Of a stretch of 64,000 nucleotides of DNA, positions 42,655 through 51,900 are shown piece by piece; within the stretch, counting starts at the first letter, position 1, and each line of letters begins with the position of its first letter. Below the pieces are notes generated by a model. It saw only the letters and a list, made by a program, of their open reading frames with translations. It made no database searches and had not been told where the DNA came from. Source of the DNA: CALZKI01 sp045124055 (GTDB lineage: Bacteria > Bacillota > Clostridia > Lachnospirales > Lachnospiraceae); the NCBI GenBank assembly GCA_045124055.1, contig JBGVKZ010000017.1, positions 1 through 64,000 of the forward strand, written 5' to 3'. A program made the translations under genes and the position numbers.

Positions 42655-43527
42655 CTAAAGGCGAGCGAAATTTTTTTGCTGGTGTCTGTATTGTAGGGGC
42701 GACAAGCCATAAGCTTTTTTAAAGCTACGAATAAAAAAACTGATATTATTAAAACCTGTCTGCAGAGAAATTTCTGTAACAGGTAGTTCTGTGGTAGATA
42801 GTAGTAGTTGGGCTCGTTCCATTCGCAATTTCATAATATAGTCTGACAAAGTGGAGTGGAATGTGTTTTTAAAATACCTGGAGAAATATTTGTAGGACAT
42901 ATGAAAGGTGTCCGCGATTTCACCAAGCGTTAGACTCTGTGTGTAACGTTCGTTGATAAAAGTCAGAATCTCACGATTTAATGTGGAATTTTTCTGAGTA
43001 TGAGCGTTACTTTGCTCTAAATGATGATGAAATAGTAAAAAAATGATTTGCATTAAAAGTGCCTTTGTACCAAAGCGGTACGCAGGCACTTTTTCTTTAT
43101 TTAAACGCAAAATCTCCGAAATGATAGTAAAAATTTTTTCGGACAAGTCTTTGTTTTCTAAAGTATGAGAAAAGAAAATATCTCCGCGACATAAAGGTTG
43201 CAAATATTCTCTGGTAGTATGGTCTGCCTCCTGAAACAAAAGTGAATTTAATGAAAAAAGAAGCGTGCCATAACGTACGTGGGAGTTTTTTACAGACATT
43301 TCGTGGATTTCTTTAGAATTTACAATAAAAATATCGCCTTTTTGTCCGGTATAGTTTTCGTTATTAATGTTGAGGTAGAGAGGGCCTTCGTATACATATA
43401 CAATTTCGATTTCTTCGTGCCAGTGGAGCGACACGTGGAAAGAAGAACTGATATGTTGTAAGTCATAAACGGCAAAGGGATAGTCCTTGCTACCGTGAAC
43501 AGCAGCTTCTTTTAATTCGGGATTCAT
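42655..43527 (-). CDS. AraC-family transcriptional regulator
   Basis: This 290-residue regulator has an N-terminal cupin sugar-sensing domain (HWHEEIEIVYVYEGP, IFIVNSKEIHEM) and a C-terminal pair of helix-turn-helix motifs (LGEIADTFHMSYKYFSRYFK and VTEISLQTGFNNISFFIRSFKKAYG). It is divergent from the GH13 amylase gene and so probably activates it in response to a maltodextrin-like sugar. The 139-base intergenic region has a -10 without a -35 for the amylase, as expected for activator dependence. Confidence 0.9.
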   Translation of the reverse strand: MNPELKEAAVHGSKDYPFAVYDLQHISSSFHVSLHWHEEIEIVYVYEGPLYLNINNENYTGQKGDIFIVNSKEIHEMSVKNSHVRYGTLLFSLNSLLFQEADHTTREYLQPLCRGDIFFSHTLENKDLSEKIFTIISEILRLNKEKVPAYRFGTKALLMQIIFLLFHHHLEQSNAHTQKNSTLNREILTFINERYTQSLTLGEIADTFHMSYKYFSRYFKNTFHSTLSDYIMKLRMERAQLLLSTTELPVTEISLQTGFNNISFFIRSFKKAYGLSPLQYRHQQKNFARL

Positions 43528-43637
43528 ATATTTTCTCTCCTATCTGAAAAATCATCTTTGCCTAAGTATAACATATATGGTGGAAAAAGTGCTATTTTCA
43601 AGCGAAATTATGCAAGATAAATATAAAAAGAGTGAGA

Positions 43638-43643
43638 TATAAT
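43638..43643 (+). promoter_or_regulatory. -10 element of the GH13 gene (activator-dependent)
   Basis: A perfect TATAAT lies 24 bases before ATG 43667, with no -35 hexamer at the right distance. Two CAAG-x2-AAA copies (43599 and 43613) upstream could be regulator half-sites. Confidence 0.45.
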
Positions 43644-43666
43644 TAAATTGTATATGGGAGGTATTT

Positions 43667-45409
43667 ATGGAGAAAGCAGCGATTTTACATTATATGGAAC
43701 AAAACTTTTGCTTTGTCAATGAAACAGGCGATTACGTGTTTCGTATTCGCACAAAACAAGACGATTTAGACAAAGTAATATTTCATTGTAGAGACAAAAG
43801 TAGTACAGTGTTTGAGATAAATGAACAAAAAAGTATCGAGATGGAAAAAGTGGCTTCAGATGGCATCGTGGACTATTACGAAGTCACTATGCCGCTAAAA
43901 GTTACGTGCCTGAGATATTTTTTTGAATTGATAGATAAATTCGGGCAGAAATTGTTTTATGGGAAATATGAGTTTTATGAAAAAAAGCCAGTAAACATTA
44001 GCCAGATGTTCGATTGTCCTGTAAAAAGCAAGGAGGAGGACCGTTTTTTAGTGCCTCTTTGGGCAAAGGGAAAGACCATATATCAAATTTTCCCAGATCG
44101 ATTTGCCAGTGACAAGACGGTTGATGAGAAATTGTGGTATGAAGCTCCAGTAAAAGATTTTCGCTCAAAGTATGGCGGTAATCTGAGAGGGATAATCGAG
44201 AAATTGGATTACATTAAGGATTTAGGAGCAGACATACTCTATCTGACACCGATTTTTTTAGCCAACAGTAATCATAAATATGATACCATTGATTATTTTG
44301 CCGTAGATTCGGAGTTTGGCACGAAGGAAGATTTAAAAGAATTGGTGGATAAGGCACACAGATTAAATATGTATGTTATACTAGACGGAGTATTTAATCA
44401 TACTTCGACGAACTTTTTCGCCTTCGAGGATTTAAAGAAAAATGGAGAAAGTTCTTTATATAAAGATTGGTATTATCCGCTTTCCTTTCCTTTGAAAAGT
44501 CCTTTTGGGAAGAAACCAAACTATTTATGTTTTGGGTACTATGGAGGTATGCCAAAACTGAATACCTCAAATGTAGAAGTGCAGGAGTACATATTTAAAG
44601 TAGTTTCTTATTGGATTTTAGAATGTGGCATTGATGGTTGGCGTTTAGATGTAGGCGATGAAATTAGCCACAACTTTTGGAAAAAATTCAGGCAAAGGGT
44701 AAAAGCAGTGAAAGAAGATGCTCTTATCGTAGGAGAGAATTGGTTTTATGCTCCGAGTTACTTGCAGGGGGATGAATGGGACAGCTTGATGAATTATCAT
44801 TTCAGAGATGCGATGTTAGGTTTTATAGCAGAGGGAACCTTGAGTGCAAGCCAGTTTGCTAATAAATTGGAGTGTATGAGAGGCAGCCTTCACAGTGAGG
44901 CGTATGACGTTTTGTGGAATTTGATAGATTGTCACGATACGCCAAGATTTTTGAAACTTGTGAAAAATTGTAAGAGTAAGCAGCGGTTGGCAGTTAGTAT
45001 TCAGCTTTTATCTCACGGTTGTCCTATGATATACTATGGAGATGAAGTGGGTATGACAGGTGGAAATGACCCGGATTGCCGGCGGGGTATGCTTTGGAAG
45101 GAAGAAAAACAGGATTTGAAACTTCTTTCCTATTACAAGAAGTTGTTGGCACTTAGAAAAAGTGAGCCTTGTATTACAAAAGGAAAACAAAGTTTTCTAC
45201 GGGCAGATGATGAGAATCAGATTGTGATAGAAAAAAGGACCCTTAACGATAGAGAAATAGTTATTCTTTATCACAATGGAAAGCAAAAGGTAGAGCTTAA
45301 AGATTATGCGGGCAAATATAATCTTTTAAAAGAAGAAGTATTTGACGGAAAAATTGATAAGTATGAAACAGTAGTTTTATTAATGGAAGGTGACAGAGGT
45401 GGAAACTAA
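43667..45409 (+). CDS. GH13 alpha-glycosidase (neopullulanase/cyclomaltodextrinase-like)
   Basis: This 580-residue enzyme has an N-terminal beta domain (about 1-120) as in GH13 subfamily 20, a TIM barrel and a short C-terminal beta domain. Catalytic residues are D328 (WRLDVGD, nucleophile), E357 (VGENW, acid/base) and D424 (DCHDTPR). It has no signal peptide, so it should act on imported maltodextrins in the cytoplasm. GGGAGG precedes ATG 43667. It is co-directional with a MATE gene that overlaps its end and is probably controlled by the divergent AraC-type regulator. Confidence 0.9.
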   Translation: MEKAAILHYMEQNFCFVNETGDYVFRIRTKQDDLDKVIFHCRDKSSTVFEINEQKSIEMEKVASDGIVDYYEVTMPLKVTCLRYFFELIDKFGQKLFYGKYEFYEKKPVNISQMFDCPVKSKEEDRFLVPLWAKGKTIYQIFPDRFASDKTVDEKLWYEAPVKDFRSKYGGNLRGIIEKLDYIKDLGADILYLTPIFLANSNHKYDTIDYFAVDSEFGTKEDLKELVDKAHRLNMYVILDGVFNHTSTNFFAFEDLKKNGESSLYKDWYYPLSFPLKSPFGKKPNYLCFGYYGGMPKLNTSNVEVQEYIFKVVSYWILECGIDGWRLDVGDEISHNFWKKFRQRVKAVKEDALIVGENWFYAPSYLQGDEWDSLMNYHFRDAMLGFIAEGTLSASQFANKLECMRGSLHSEAYDVLWNLIDCHDTPRFLKLVKNCKSKQRLAVSIQLLSHGCPMIYYGDEVGMTGGNDPDCRRGMLWKEEKQDLKLLSYYKKLLALRKSEPCITKGKQSFLRADDENQIVIEKRTLNDREIVILYHNGKQKVELKDYAGKYNLLKEEVFDGKIDKYETVVLLMEGDRGGN

Positions 45410-46718
45410 GCAAAAGAGCTTGAGACAATTATTTTTTCCAATCTTCGTAGAAGTATTATTTTTTATGTTGGTTGGTAGTGTGGATACTTTGATGTTATCC
45501 AGTGTGGGTGATGATAAGGTTGGTGCAGTTGGTGCAGCGAATACTTATCTATCTGTATTCACCATTAGTTTTTCTGTTATTTCAACTGGTGTAATGGCAG
45601 TTATGACGCAGTACATTGGTGCAGGAAAAGAAGGAGTAGCCAAGCAGGCGAAAAATATAGGTATTGTGTTTAATGGAATTATCGGTGGGATTTTATCGGT
45701 GGCACTTTTGTTTTTTTCAGGGCCTATATTGAAGGTACTGGGAACGGCGGATACTCTATTACAACACGCAACGATTTATATGCGTATTGTAGGGGGAACT
45801 TCCATTTTAACAGCTCTTACGCCAATCTTTACTTATTATTTGCGTGCTTTTGGCTATACAAAGGAGCCTCTTGTGGCTAATGTGGCTTCCAATATTTTAA
45901 ATATCATATTAAACAGTGTTTTTCTGTATGGTTTTGATTATGGTGTAGCGGGAGTCGCTATGGCTACGGCAATTTCCAGAGCCATTGGTTTAGCACTTGC
46001 TATTTTGATGTGCATATGGCGTATTAAGATTCCCAAAGATGCCGAAAAGATTCGGATTTCTATTGTTTGTAAAAATATCTTGCAGGTAGGAGTTCCGTCT
46101 GCTTTGGAGTCGGCTCTTTACAATGTGGCGATGGCAATAGTTATGAAGTTTTTGAATCAGATGAGTGATGACGGAATTTATGTTACTGTTAAATCCTATG
46201 CTTCTCAAATTACGATGTTTTCCTATTGTGCGGGTGTGGCACTTGCGAATGCCAACGCGATTATTGTAGGTTGGAAAATTGGTGAGAAAAAATACGATGA
46301 ATGCCAGAAGGCAACTTTTAAGGCAGCAAAGCTGGGTATTTTGACGGCGGTAATAGGGGCAGGTTTCTTTGTCTTAACCGGAAAATATGTGATGAGGATT
46401 TTTACCGATGATGCCACGATTATTGGCCTAGTTGTAAAGGTTTTGATGGTGGATTTTGTGCTGGAAATTGGTAGAATTTGCAATATCGTATTTGGAAATG
46501 CCCTAAAAACAGCGGGTGATGCGGCATATACCGTATTTATTGCAGTTATTTTTATGTATTTATTTGCAGTTTTAGGTAGCTATGTTTTTGGTATTTCATT
46601 AAAATGGTGTGTAGTAGGTAGCTGGATAGGTCTGGCTATGGACGAATGTATGCGTGCGATTTTGATGGGAATTCGTTGGAAAAGTCGCAAATGGGAAAAG
46701 AAAGTTTTGGTGAAATAA
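45399..46718 (+). CDS. MATE-family efflux transporter
   Basis: This 439-residue protein has about 12 spans. It opens LRQLFFPIFVEVLFFMLVGSVDTLML, and its second half is related to the first (VGVPSALESALYN). I prefer GTG 45399, which has GGAAGG eight bases upstream; GTG 45390 abuts that site. It overlaps the amylase stop by eleven bases. Export substrate unknown. Its coupling to a glycosidase gene is unusual for a drug pump and may reflect sugar or metabolite export. Confidence 0.88.
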   Translation: METKQKSLRQLFFPIFVEVLFFMLVGSVDTLMLSSVGDDKVGAVGAANTYLSVFTISFSVISTGVMAVMTQYIGAGKEGVAKQAKNIGIVFNGIIGGILSVALLFFSGPILKVLGTADTLLQHATIYMRIVGGTSILTALTPIFTYYLRAFGYTKEPLVANVASNILNIILNSVFLYGFDYGVAGVAMATAISRAIGLALAILMCIWRIKIPKDAEKIRISIVCKNILQVGVPSALESALYNVAMAIVMKFLNQMSDDGIYVTVKSYASQITMFSYCAGVALANANAIIVGWKIGEKKYDECQKATFKAAKLGILTAVIGAGFFVLTGKYVMRIFTDDATIIGLVVKVLMVDFVLEIGRICNIVFGNALKTAGDAAYTVFIAVIFMYLFAVLGSYVFGISLKWCVVGSWIGLAMDECMRAILMGIRWKSRKWEKKVLVK

Positions 46719-46721
46719 TCT

Positions 46722-47195
46722 GTGAAAAAAATAGCACAAAGAGTCTATTTGGATATAAAAAAATACTGGGGCGTAACAGCGTGTATTGTTATAGCGTATA
46801 TTGTGTTGAGGAAACTTCGCGGTGCATTTTGCCCGTCGGTCATTCTATTTGGATTACCTTGTCCGGGTTGTGGCGTGACTAGGGCTGCCTTATATGTTTT
46901 AAAGGGGCAGTTTGCAGAGGCGTTTTATATCAATCCGGCAGTATATTTATGGTTGGTGTTTCTTCTATATATAATAGTAGTTCGCTATATTATGGGAAAA
47001 CCCCTAAAGCACTTTATGGTTTTTGTTACTGTTATTGGAATTTTGATGATTGTAAGATATGCTTACGGAATGTATACATATTATCCTTATCGACCACCCT
47101 TTGCTTACACAGGAGGAAATGTGATGGAGGATGTCATTCCGGGATACATGCATATGGTACGAGACTTTCAGTTACCGGATTGGCTAAAAAAATAG
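46722..47195 (+). CDS. DUF2752-like membrane protein
   Basis: This 157-residue protein has three hydrophobic spans. The characteristic CPGCGVTRA motif (about residue 46) followed by FAEAFYINPAVYLWLV marks the DUF2752 family, whose function is unknown. The start is GTG 46722, three bases after the MATE stop, with no clear Shine-Dalgarno, so coupling to the upstream gene is likely. Confidence 0.8.
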   Translation: MKKIAQRVYLDIKKYWGVTACIVIAYIVLRKLRGAFCPSVILFGLPCPGCGVTRAALYVLKGQFAEAFYINPAVYLWLVFLLYIIVVRYIMGKPLKHFMVFVTVIGILMIVRYAYGMYTYYPYRPPFAYTGGNVMEDVIPGYMHMVRDFQLPDWLKK

Positions 47196-47213
47196 AAATA
47201 TAGAAAGAAGAAA

Positions 47214-47266
47214 AAAGTTCTGTTATAGGCGGTTTACATCGCAAATATAACAGAACTTATTTTTAT
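47214..47266. terminator. Bidirectional terminator between convergent genes
   Basis: AGTTCTGTTATA (47216-47227) and TATAACAGAACT (47246-47257) pair perfectly. The hairpin is preceded by six As and followed by TATTTTTATTT, so it serves both strands. Confidence 0.85.
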
Positions 47267-47293
47267 TTATAAAAATTTTTAAATTGAATTTAG

Positions 47294-48160
47294 TTATGCA
47301 GGGCCTACGTATCTAGCTGAAGCACCACAAGGAAGTACTAAGCCGTTACTTTCTACCGGAAGACCGATTTCGTTTGCCTCTACGCTACCACCAAACTTAT
47401 TTACAATAGCGGTATTTACCATATAAGAGAGTACTGCAGGCTGTAAGCCGGTGGTATAGGAATTGATTAGGAAAAATAATGGCTTATCTGCCAGAATCTG
47501 TGTAGTCAATTCAATAAATGGGAAAATACTTTCTTCAATTTTCCAAATTTCTCCTTTGGGACCACGACCATATGAAGGGGGATCCATAATGATAGCATCG
47601 TATTTATTACCACGGCGGATTTCACGTTCTACAAATTTTACACAATCGTCCACTAAATAACGAATTGGTGCATCCCCAAGTCCTGAGGCAAGGGCGTTTT
47701 CTTTTGCCCACTGTACCATACCTTTGGAAGCATCTACATGTGTGACTTGTGCACCTGCTTTGGCTGCAGCTAAAGTGGCACCACCAGTATAGGCGAAAAG
47801 GTTTAAAACTTTAACCGGGCGATTAGCCGTTTTTATAATATTAGAAAACCAATCCCAATTTGTAGCCTGTTCAGGAAAAAGACCTGTATGCTTAAAACTG
47901 AATGGTTTCAAATGGAAGGTCAAATCTTTGTATTGAATACTCCATTCATTTGGTAAGTTGAAAAATTCCCATTCCCCACCACCTTTGGAACTTCTGTGGT
48001 AGTGTCCGTTGGGTTTTCTCCAGCCCTTCAATGTTTTTTCGGTTTTCCAGATTACCTGTGGGTCAGGTCGTACCAAGAGGTAGTCGCCCCAACGTTCTAA
48101 TTTTTCGCCAGAAGATGTATCAAGTACCTGATAATCTTTCCATTCGTTTGCAATCCACAT
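47294..48160 (-). CDS. Class I SAM-dependent methyltransferase (RlmI/RlmK-like)
   Basis: This 288-residue methyltransferase has motif I VLNLFAYTGGATLAAA, an acidic loop HVDASKGMVQWA and the catalytic-region motif MDPPSYGRG, as in 23S rRNA RlmI/RlmK-type enzymes. An N-terminal PUA is absent; instead there is a short beta-rich segment. Its likely target is an RNA base, but this is not proven. It is transcribed toward the DUF2752-like gene and ends at the shared terminator. Confidence 0.85.
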   Translation of the reverse strand: MWIANEWKDYQVLDTSSGEKLERWGDYLLVRPDPQVIWKTEKTLKGWRKPNGHYHRSSKGGGEWEFFNLPNEWSIQYKDLTFHLKPFSFKHTGLFPEQATNWDWFSNIIKTANRPVKVLNLFAYTGGATLAAAKAGAQVTHVDASKGMVQWAKENALASGLGDAPIRYLVDDCVKFVEREIRRGNKYDAIIMDPPSYGRGPKGEIWKIEESIFPFIELTTQILADKPLFFLINSYTTGLQPAVLSYMVNTAIVNKFGGSVEANEIGLPVESNGLVLPCGASARYVGPA

Positions 48161-48211
48161 ATGTTTTTACTCCTGTTTCTTCTATATATAATGTATGTGT
48201 GTGGTAATGCC

Positions 48212-48492
48212 TCATAGCACCACGCCAGTGCGTGTGTCAATGCTTCGCAATACCACGCCAGTGCGTGTCAATACTTCGTATTTCCTTTTCAGACGCTCTG
48301 CATAGATATACAAGCAAACTTGTAATCAGTGCATAGCGTCTGAAACAAGCACCTACGGTGCTTGACCACGCACTTGCTACGGGGATTAAGACACCTTCGG
48401 TGTCAACACTCTACAGCAAGTATCAAGTGACAAGTAAACTCGTTTAGGATATCTGTCACAAGGCAGTCTGCTATGCAGACTTTAATCCCCCA
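48212..48492. other. Highly structured intergenic block (candidate ncRNA or repeat element)
   Basis: Within the 751-base gap before rpsJ lie two near-direct repeats of about 30 bases containing CACGCCAGTGCGTG (48219-48281); a long hairpin CAGACGCT...AGCGTCTG (48290-48342); CAAGCACC-TAC-GGTGCTTG (48346-48364); and a branched fold. In that fold an outer stem GGGGATTAA / TTAATCCCC (48380-48490) encloses GACACC-TTC-GGTGTC, GTGACA...TGTCAC and AGTCTGC-TAT-GCAGACT. Base composition is less AT-rich than its surroundings. No open frame or clear promoter is visible on either strand. Confidence 0.55.
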
Positions 48493-48642
48493 TTGAACTA
48501 TCTACACTATACACTAAAACTATATTTTTTGGCAATACACATCAGAACACTAGATTTTGTGGTGTTTTTACCTATTAAATACAACAAAAAATCAAATTGT
48601 ATAAATTGTTTGAAAAAAAGTACAATTTTTTTAAAAAATCTA

Positions 48643-48671
48643 TTGCATTCCCGAAAAATGTGATATATACT
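48643..48671 (+). promoter_or_regulatory. Promoter of the S10 ribosomal protein operon
   Basis: TTGCAT (48643-48648), a 17-base spacer and TATACT (48666-48671). Transcription would start about 230 bases before rpsJ, giving a long leader. Confidence 0.75.
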
Positions 48672-48678
48672 AGGTCTT

Positions 48679-48911
48679 GCTGTGGCATTGATAGCTATGA
48701 AACGTGAGGTTGCTGCCCTAGCGGCAGGTTTTCCGTGGAGCGAATGTCAAGTTAGGAAACTGACGACAAGTCACTGTACAAACAATAATGTCTACTTTAG
48801 GTAAGTAGAAACGACGTGTGAAGAGTCTGAATGAAGGACACACACGGGAGAGTGTACAGTCACCGCTTGTCGCATGAACTTTTAAAATGCGAAAAGGAGG
48901 CGACTTTTTTT
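48679..48911 (+). promoter_or_regulatory. Long structured 5' leader of the S10 operon
   Basis: The leader can fold CTGCC-CTAG-CGGCAG, CTACTT...AAGTAG and GTGTG...CACAC, with a long-range pairing GACAAG (about 48763) to CTTGTC (about 48867). Leaders of ribosomal operons often bind one of the encoded proteins for autogenous control. Which protein, if any, binds here is unknown. Confidence 0.5.
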
Positions 48912-49229
48912 ATGGCAAATCAGGTAATGAGAATTATTCTTAAAGCTTATGATCATCAGTTAGTTGATGCATCTGCCAAAAAAATCATCGAAACAGTCAA
49001 AAAGAATGGAGCAACAGTAAGCGGACCAGTACCACTTCCTACTAAAAAAGAAGTAGTTACTATCTTAAGAGCGGTTCACAAATACAAAGATTCCAGAGAA
49101 CAGTTCGAACAGAGAACTCATAAGAGACTGATCGATATCATTGCACCAACAGCTAAAACAATTGATGCATTGCAGAAATTGGAAATGCCAGCTGGTGTTT
49201 ACATCGATATCAAAATGAAAAACAAATAA
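48912..49229 (+). CDS. rpsJ: 30S ribosomal protein S10
   Basis: This 105-residue protein is the first gene of the S10 operon. The conserved core (MRIILKAYDHQLVDASAKKI, later GPVPLPTKK and HKYKDSREQFEQRTHKR) is diagnostic. ATG 48912 follows AAAAGGAGG with an 11-base T-rich gap; the frame open from 48831 runs through the leader and is not used. S10 sits in the small-subunit head and also partners NusB in antitermination. Confidence 0.97.
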   Translation: MANQVMRIILKAYDHQLVDASAKKIIETVKKNGATVSGPVPLPTKKEVVTILRAVHKYKDSREQFEQRTHKRLIDIIAPTAKTIDALQKLEMPAGVYIDIKMKNK

Positions 49230-49288
49230 GCCTTCTACTAGTATGGACGTGAAAACGCCCCGCTGTAGAACAAACAGGAGGTAAAGAA

Positions 49289-49972
49289 ATGAAAAAAGCT
49301 ATTTTAGCAACAAAAGTCGGAATGACTCAAATCTTCGACGAAGACGGAAGCTTAATTCCAGTTACCGTACTTCAGGCAGGACCATGTGCTGTAACACAGA
49401 TTAAAACTGTTGAAAACGACGGCTATGAAGCAGTACAGGTTGGTTTTGTAGACAAAAAAGAAAAAATTGTTAACAAAGACCAGAACGGCAATAAAACTAT
49501 TGCTCACAGAAATGGTGTTAACAAAGCAGGACAGGGCCACTTCAAAAAAGCTGGTGTTTCTGCGAAGAGATTCGTTAGAGAATTCAAATTTGAAAATGCA
49601 AGCGAATATGCATTAGGCGACGAAATCAAAGCTGATATTTTTGCAGCTGGAGATAGAGTTGATGCAACTGCTATTTCTAAAGGTAAAGGATTCCAGGGTG
49701 CTATTAAGAGACACGGACAGCACAGAGGACCTATGGCTCATGGTTCTAAATTCCATCGTCATCAGGGTTCAAACGGTGCATGTTCTTCTCCAAGTAGAGT
49801 ATTCAAAGGAAAAGGAATGCCTGGACATATGGGTTGCGTAAAAGTAACTGTTCAGAACCTTACAGTAGTCAGAGTTGACGCTGACAAAAACTTGCTTTTA
49901 GTAAAAGGTGCAGTACCAGGACCTAAAAAAGCTTTAGTAACAATTAAAGAAACAACGAGAGTTGAAGCTTAA
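49289..49972 (+). CDS. rplC: 50S ribosomal protein L3
   Basis: This 227-residue protein begins AILATKVGMTQIF and contains the GHRGPMAHGSKFHR-type central loop (here GQHRGPMAHGSKFHRHQGSNG), which reaches the peptidyl-transferase area. AGGAGG precedes ATG 49289. Second gene of the S10 operon. Confidence 0.97.
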   Translation: MKKAILATKVGMTQIFDEDGSLIPVTVLQAGPCAVTQIKTVENDGYEAVQVGFVDKKEKIVNKDQNGNKTIAHRNGVNKAGQGHFKKAGVSAKRFVREFKFENASEYALGDEIKADIFAAGDRVDATAISKGKGFQGAIKRHGQHRGPMAHGSKFHRHQGSNGACSSPSRVFKGKGMPGHMGCVKVTVQNLTVVRVDADKNLLLVKGAVPGPKKALVTIKETTRVEA

Positions 49973-49998
49973 TTTAGGGTGAAAGGAGGACCATTCAG

Positions 49999-50619
49999 AT
50001 GGCAAACGTATCTGTTTATAATATGGAAGGCAAAGAAGTTGGAAAAATCGAATTAAACGATGCAGTGTTTGGTGTAGAAGTTAATGAACACTTAGTACAC
50101 TTAGCAGTAGTACAGCAGCTTGCCAACAAACGTCAGGGAACACAGAAAGCAAAAACACGTGCAGAAGTTTCTGGTGGCGGAAGAAAACCTTGGAGACAGA
50201 AAGGAACAGGTCACGCAAGACAGGGTTCTACAAGATCTCCACAGTGGACAGGAGGCGGAGTTGTATTTGCTCCAACACCTAGAGATTATTCATTTAAAAT
50301 GAATAAGAAAGAAAAACAATTTGCTCTTAAGTCAGCACTTACTAGCAAAGTAAATGATAGCAAATTAATCGTTTTAGACGAACTTAAATTAGATGCTATC
50401 AAAACAAAAGATTTCAAGAAAGTTATGACAAACTTAAATGCAACTAAAGCACTTGTTGTTATGGCTGAAAAAGATGAAAACGTAGTAATGTCAGCAAAGA
50501 ACATTCCAGATGTAAACACAGCTTTAACAAGCACAATCAATGTATATGACATTATGAAAGCTGGTACAGTTGTTCTTACAAAAGACGCTGTAGCTAAAAT
50601 TGAGGAGGTGTACGCATAA
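49999..50619 (+). CDS. rplD: 50S ribosomal protein L4
   Basis: This 206-residue protein has the extended loop RQGTQKAKTRAEVSGGGRKPW and the GTGHARQGSTRSPQW motif, which lines the peptide exit tunnel. In proteobacteria L4 represses its own S10 operon; whether it does so here is unknown. Its stop overlaps the rplW start by one base. Confidence 0.97.
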   Translation: MANVSVYNMEGKEVGKIELNDAVFGVEVNEHLVHLAVVQQLANKRQGTQKAKTRAEVSGGGRKPWRQKGTGHARQGSTRSPQWTGGGVVFAPTPRDYSFKMNKKEKQFALKSALTSKVNDSKLIVLDELKLDAIKTKDFKKVMTNLNATKALVVMAEKDENVVMSAKNIPDVNTALTSTINVYDIMKAGTVVLTKDAVAKIEEVYA

Positions 50620-50918
50620 TGGCAGACATTAAGTATTACGACGTAATCCTCAAACCAGTAATTACTGAAAAGAGTATGGCTGGTATGGGCGAAAAGAAAT
50701 ATACATTTTTAGTTCATCCACAGGCAACAAAATCTCAGATTAAAGAAGCAGTTCAGAAAATGTTCGATGGTGTTAAAGTAGAAAGCGTTAACACAATGAA
50801 TATGGACGGTAAAACAAAGAGACGTGGTATGACATTTGGTAAAACAGCAAAAACAAAGAAAGCTATTGTTAAATTAACAGCAGATAGCAAAGACATTGAA
50901 ATTTTTGCAGGTCTCTAA
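50619..50918 (+). CDS. rplW: 50S ribosomal protein L23
   Basis: This 99-residue protein opens YDVILKPVITEKSM and contains the basic loop of TKRRGMTFGKT. L23 forms the docking site for trigger factor and SRP at the tunnel exit. It starts one base inside rplD behind a GAGGAGG. Confidence 0.97.
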   Translation: MADIKYYDVILKPVITEKSMAGMGEKKYTFLVHPQATKSQIKEAVQKMFDGVKVESVNTMNMDGKTKRRGMTFGKTAKTKKAIVKLTADSKDIEIFAGL

Positions 50919-51038
50919 TTAGAAGAAGCAACTAATAAACAGTATGCGAATGGACGCAAAAGGTAAAGACCTTTCGAGTTGCTCGCGACATAAAGTCGCC
51001 AAGTCCTTCGCGCAAATGAAAGAAAAGGAGAAAACATC
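50919..51038 (+). other. Structured spacer between rplW and rplB
   Basis: This 120-base gap is unusually long for this operon. It can form AAGG...CCTT and GCGAC-ATAAA-GTCGC hairpins, and a wider GCG...CGC pairing. A role in mRNA processing or attenuation is possible; no T-tract is present. Confidence 0.35.
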
Positions 51039-51884
51039 ATGGGAATTAAGACATATAACCCATATACACCTTCCAGAAGAAATATGACTGGTTCTGATTT
51101 CTCTGAAATTACAAAGAGCACACCAGAAAAAGCACTTTGCGTTTCATTGAATAAAAATGCTGGTCGTAATAATCAGGGTAAAATCACAGTAAGACATCGC
51201 GGTGGCGGTTCAAGAAGAAAATACAGAATTATCGATTTCAAGAGAAACGGTAAAGATGGTATTCCGGCAACTGTAATTGGTATCGAATACGATCCAAACA
51301 GAACAGCAAATATTGCATTAATCTGCTACGCAGATGGTGAAAAAGCATATATCCTTGCTCCAGAAGGATTAAAAGATGGTATGAAAGTTATGAGCGGTGC
51401 AGAAGCAGAAGTTAGAGTTGGTAACTGCTTACCACTTGCTAACATTCCAGTAGGTACACAGATTCATAACATTGAATTATATCCTGGAAAAGGCGGACAG
51501 TTAGTTCGTTCAGCAGGAAATAGTGCACAGCTTATGGCTAAAGAAGGAAAATACGCAACACTTCGTCTTCCTTCAGGCGAAATGAGAATGGTGCCAATCG
51601 TTTGTAGAGCAACAGTTGGTGTTGTAGGTAACGCAGATCACAGCCTTATCAATATCGGTAAAGCAGGACGTAAACGTCATATGGGTATCCGCCCAACAGT
51701 ACGTGGTTCTGTAATGAACCCTAACGACCATCCACACGGTGGTGGTGAAGGAAAGACTGGTATTGGTCGTCCTGGCCCATGTACACCTTGGGGCAAACCT
51801 GCTCTTGGCTTGAAGACACGTAAAAAGAAAAAAGCGTCTAACAAGTTAATTGTAAGAAGAAGAGACGGTAGAGCAATCAAATAA
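51039..51884 (+). CDS. rplB: 50S ribosomal protein L2
   Basis: This 281-residue protein has the conserved RNA-binding core (RHRGGGSRRKYRIIDF, PGKGGQLVRSAGNSAQ) and the essential loop NPNDHPHGGGEG, whose histidine lies near the peptidyl-transferase centre. AAGGAG precedes ATG 51039. Confidence 0.97.
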   Translation: MGIKTYNPYTPSRRNMTGSDFSEITKSTPEKALCVSLNKNAGRNNQGKITVRHRGGGSRRKYRIIDFKRNGKDGIPATVIGIEYDPNRTANIALICYADGEKAYILAPEGLKDGMKVMSGAEAEVRVGNCLPLANIPVGTQIHNIELYPGKGGQLVRSAGNSAQLMAKEGKYATLRLPSGEMRMVPIVCRATVGVVGNADHSLINIGKAGRKRHMGIRPTVRGSVMNPNDHPHGGGEGKTGIGRPGPCTPWGKPALGLKTRKKKKASNKLIVRRRDGRAIK

Positions 51885-51900
51885 TTAAGGAGGAAAGACA

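Noticed and set aside
48212..48281. CRISPR-like array
   Set aside because: Only two imperfect repeat units, no regular spacers and no cas genes anywhere in the window.
48200..48500. tRNA gene in the branched structure
   Set aside because: The four-way fold lacks an anticodon arm of proper size, T-loop GTTC and a CCA-compatible acceptor stem.
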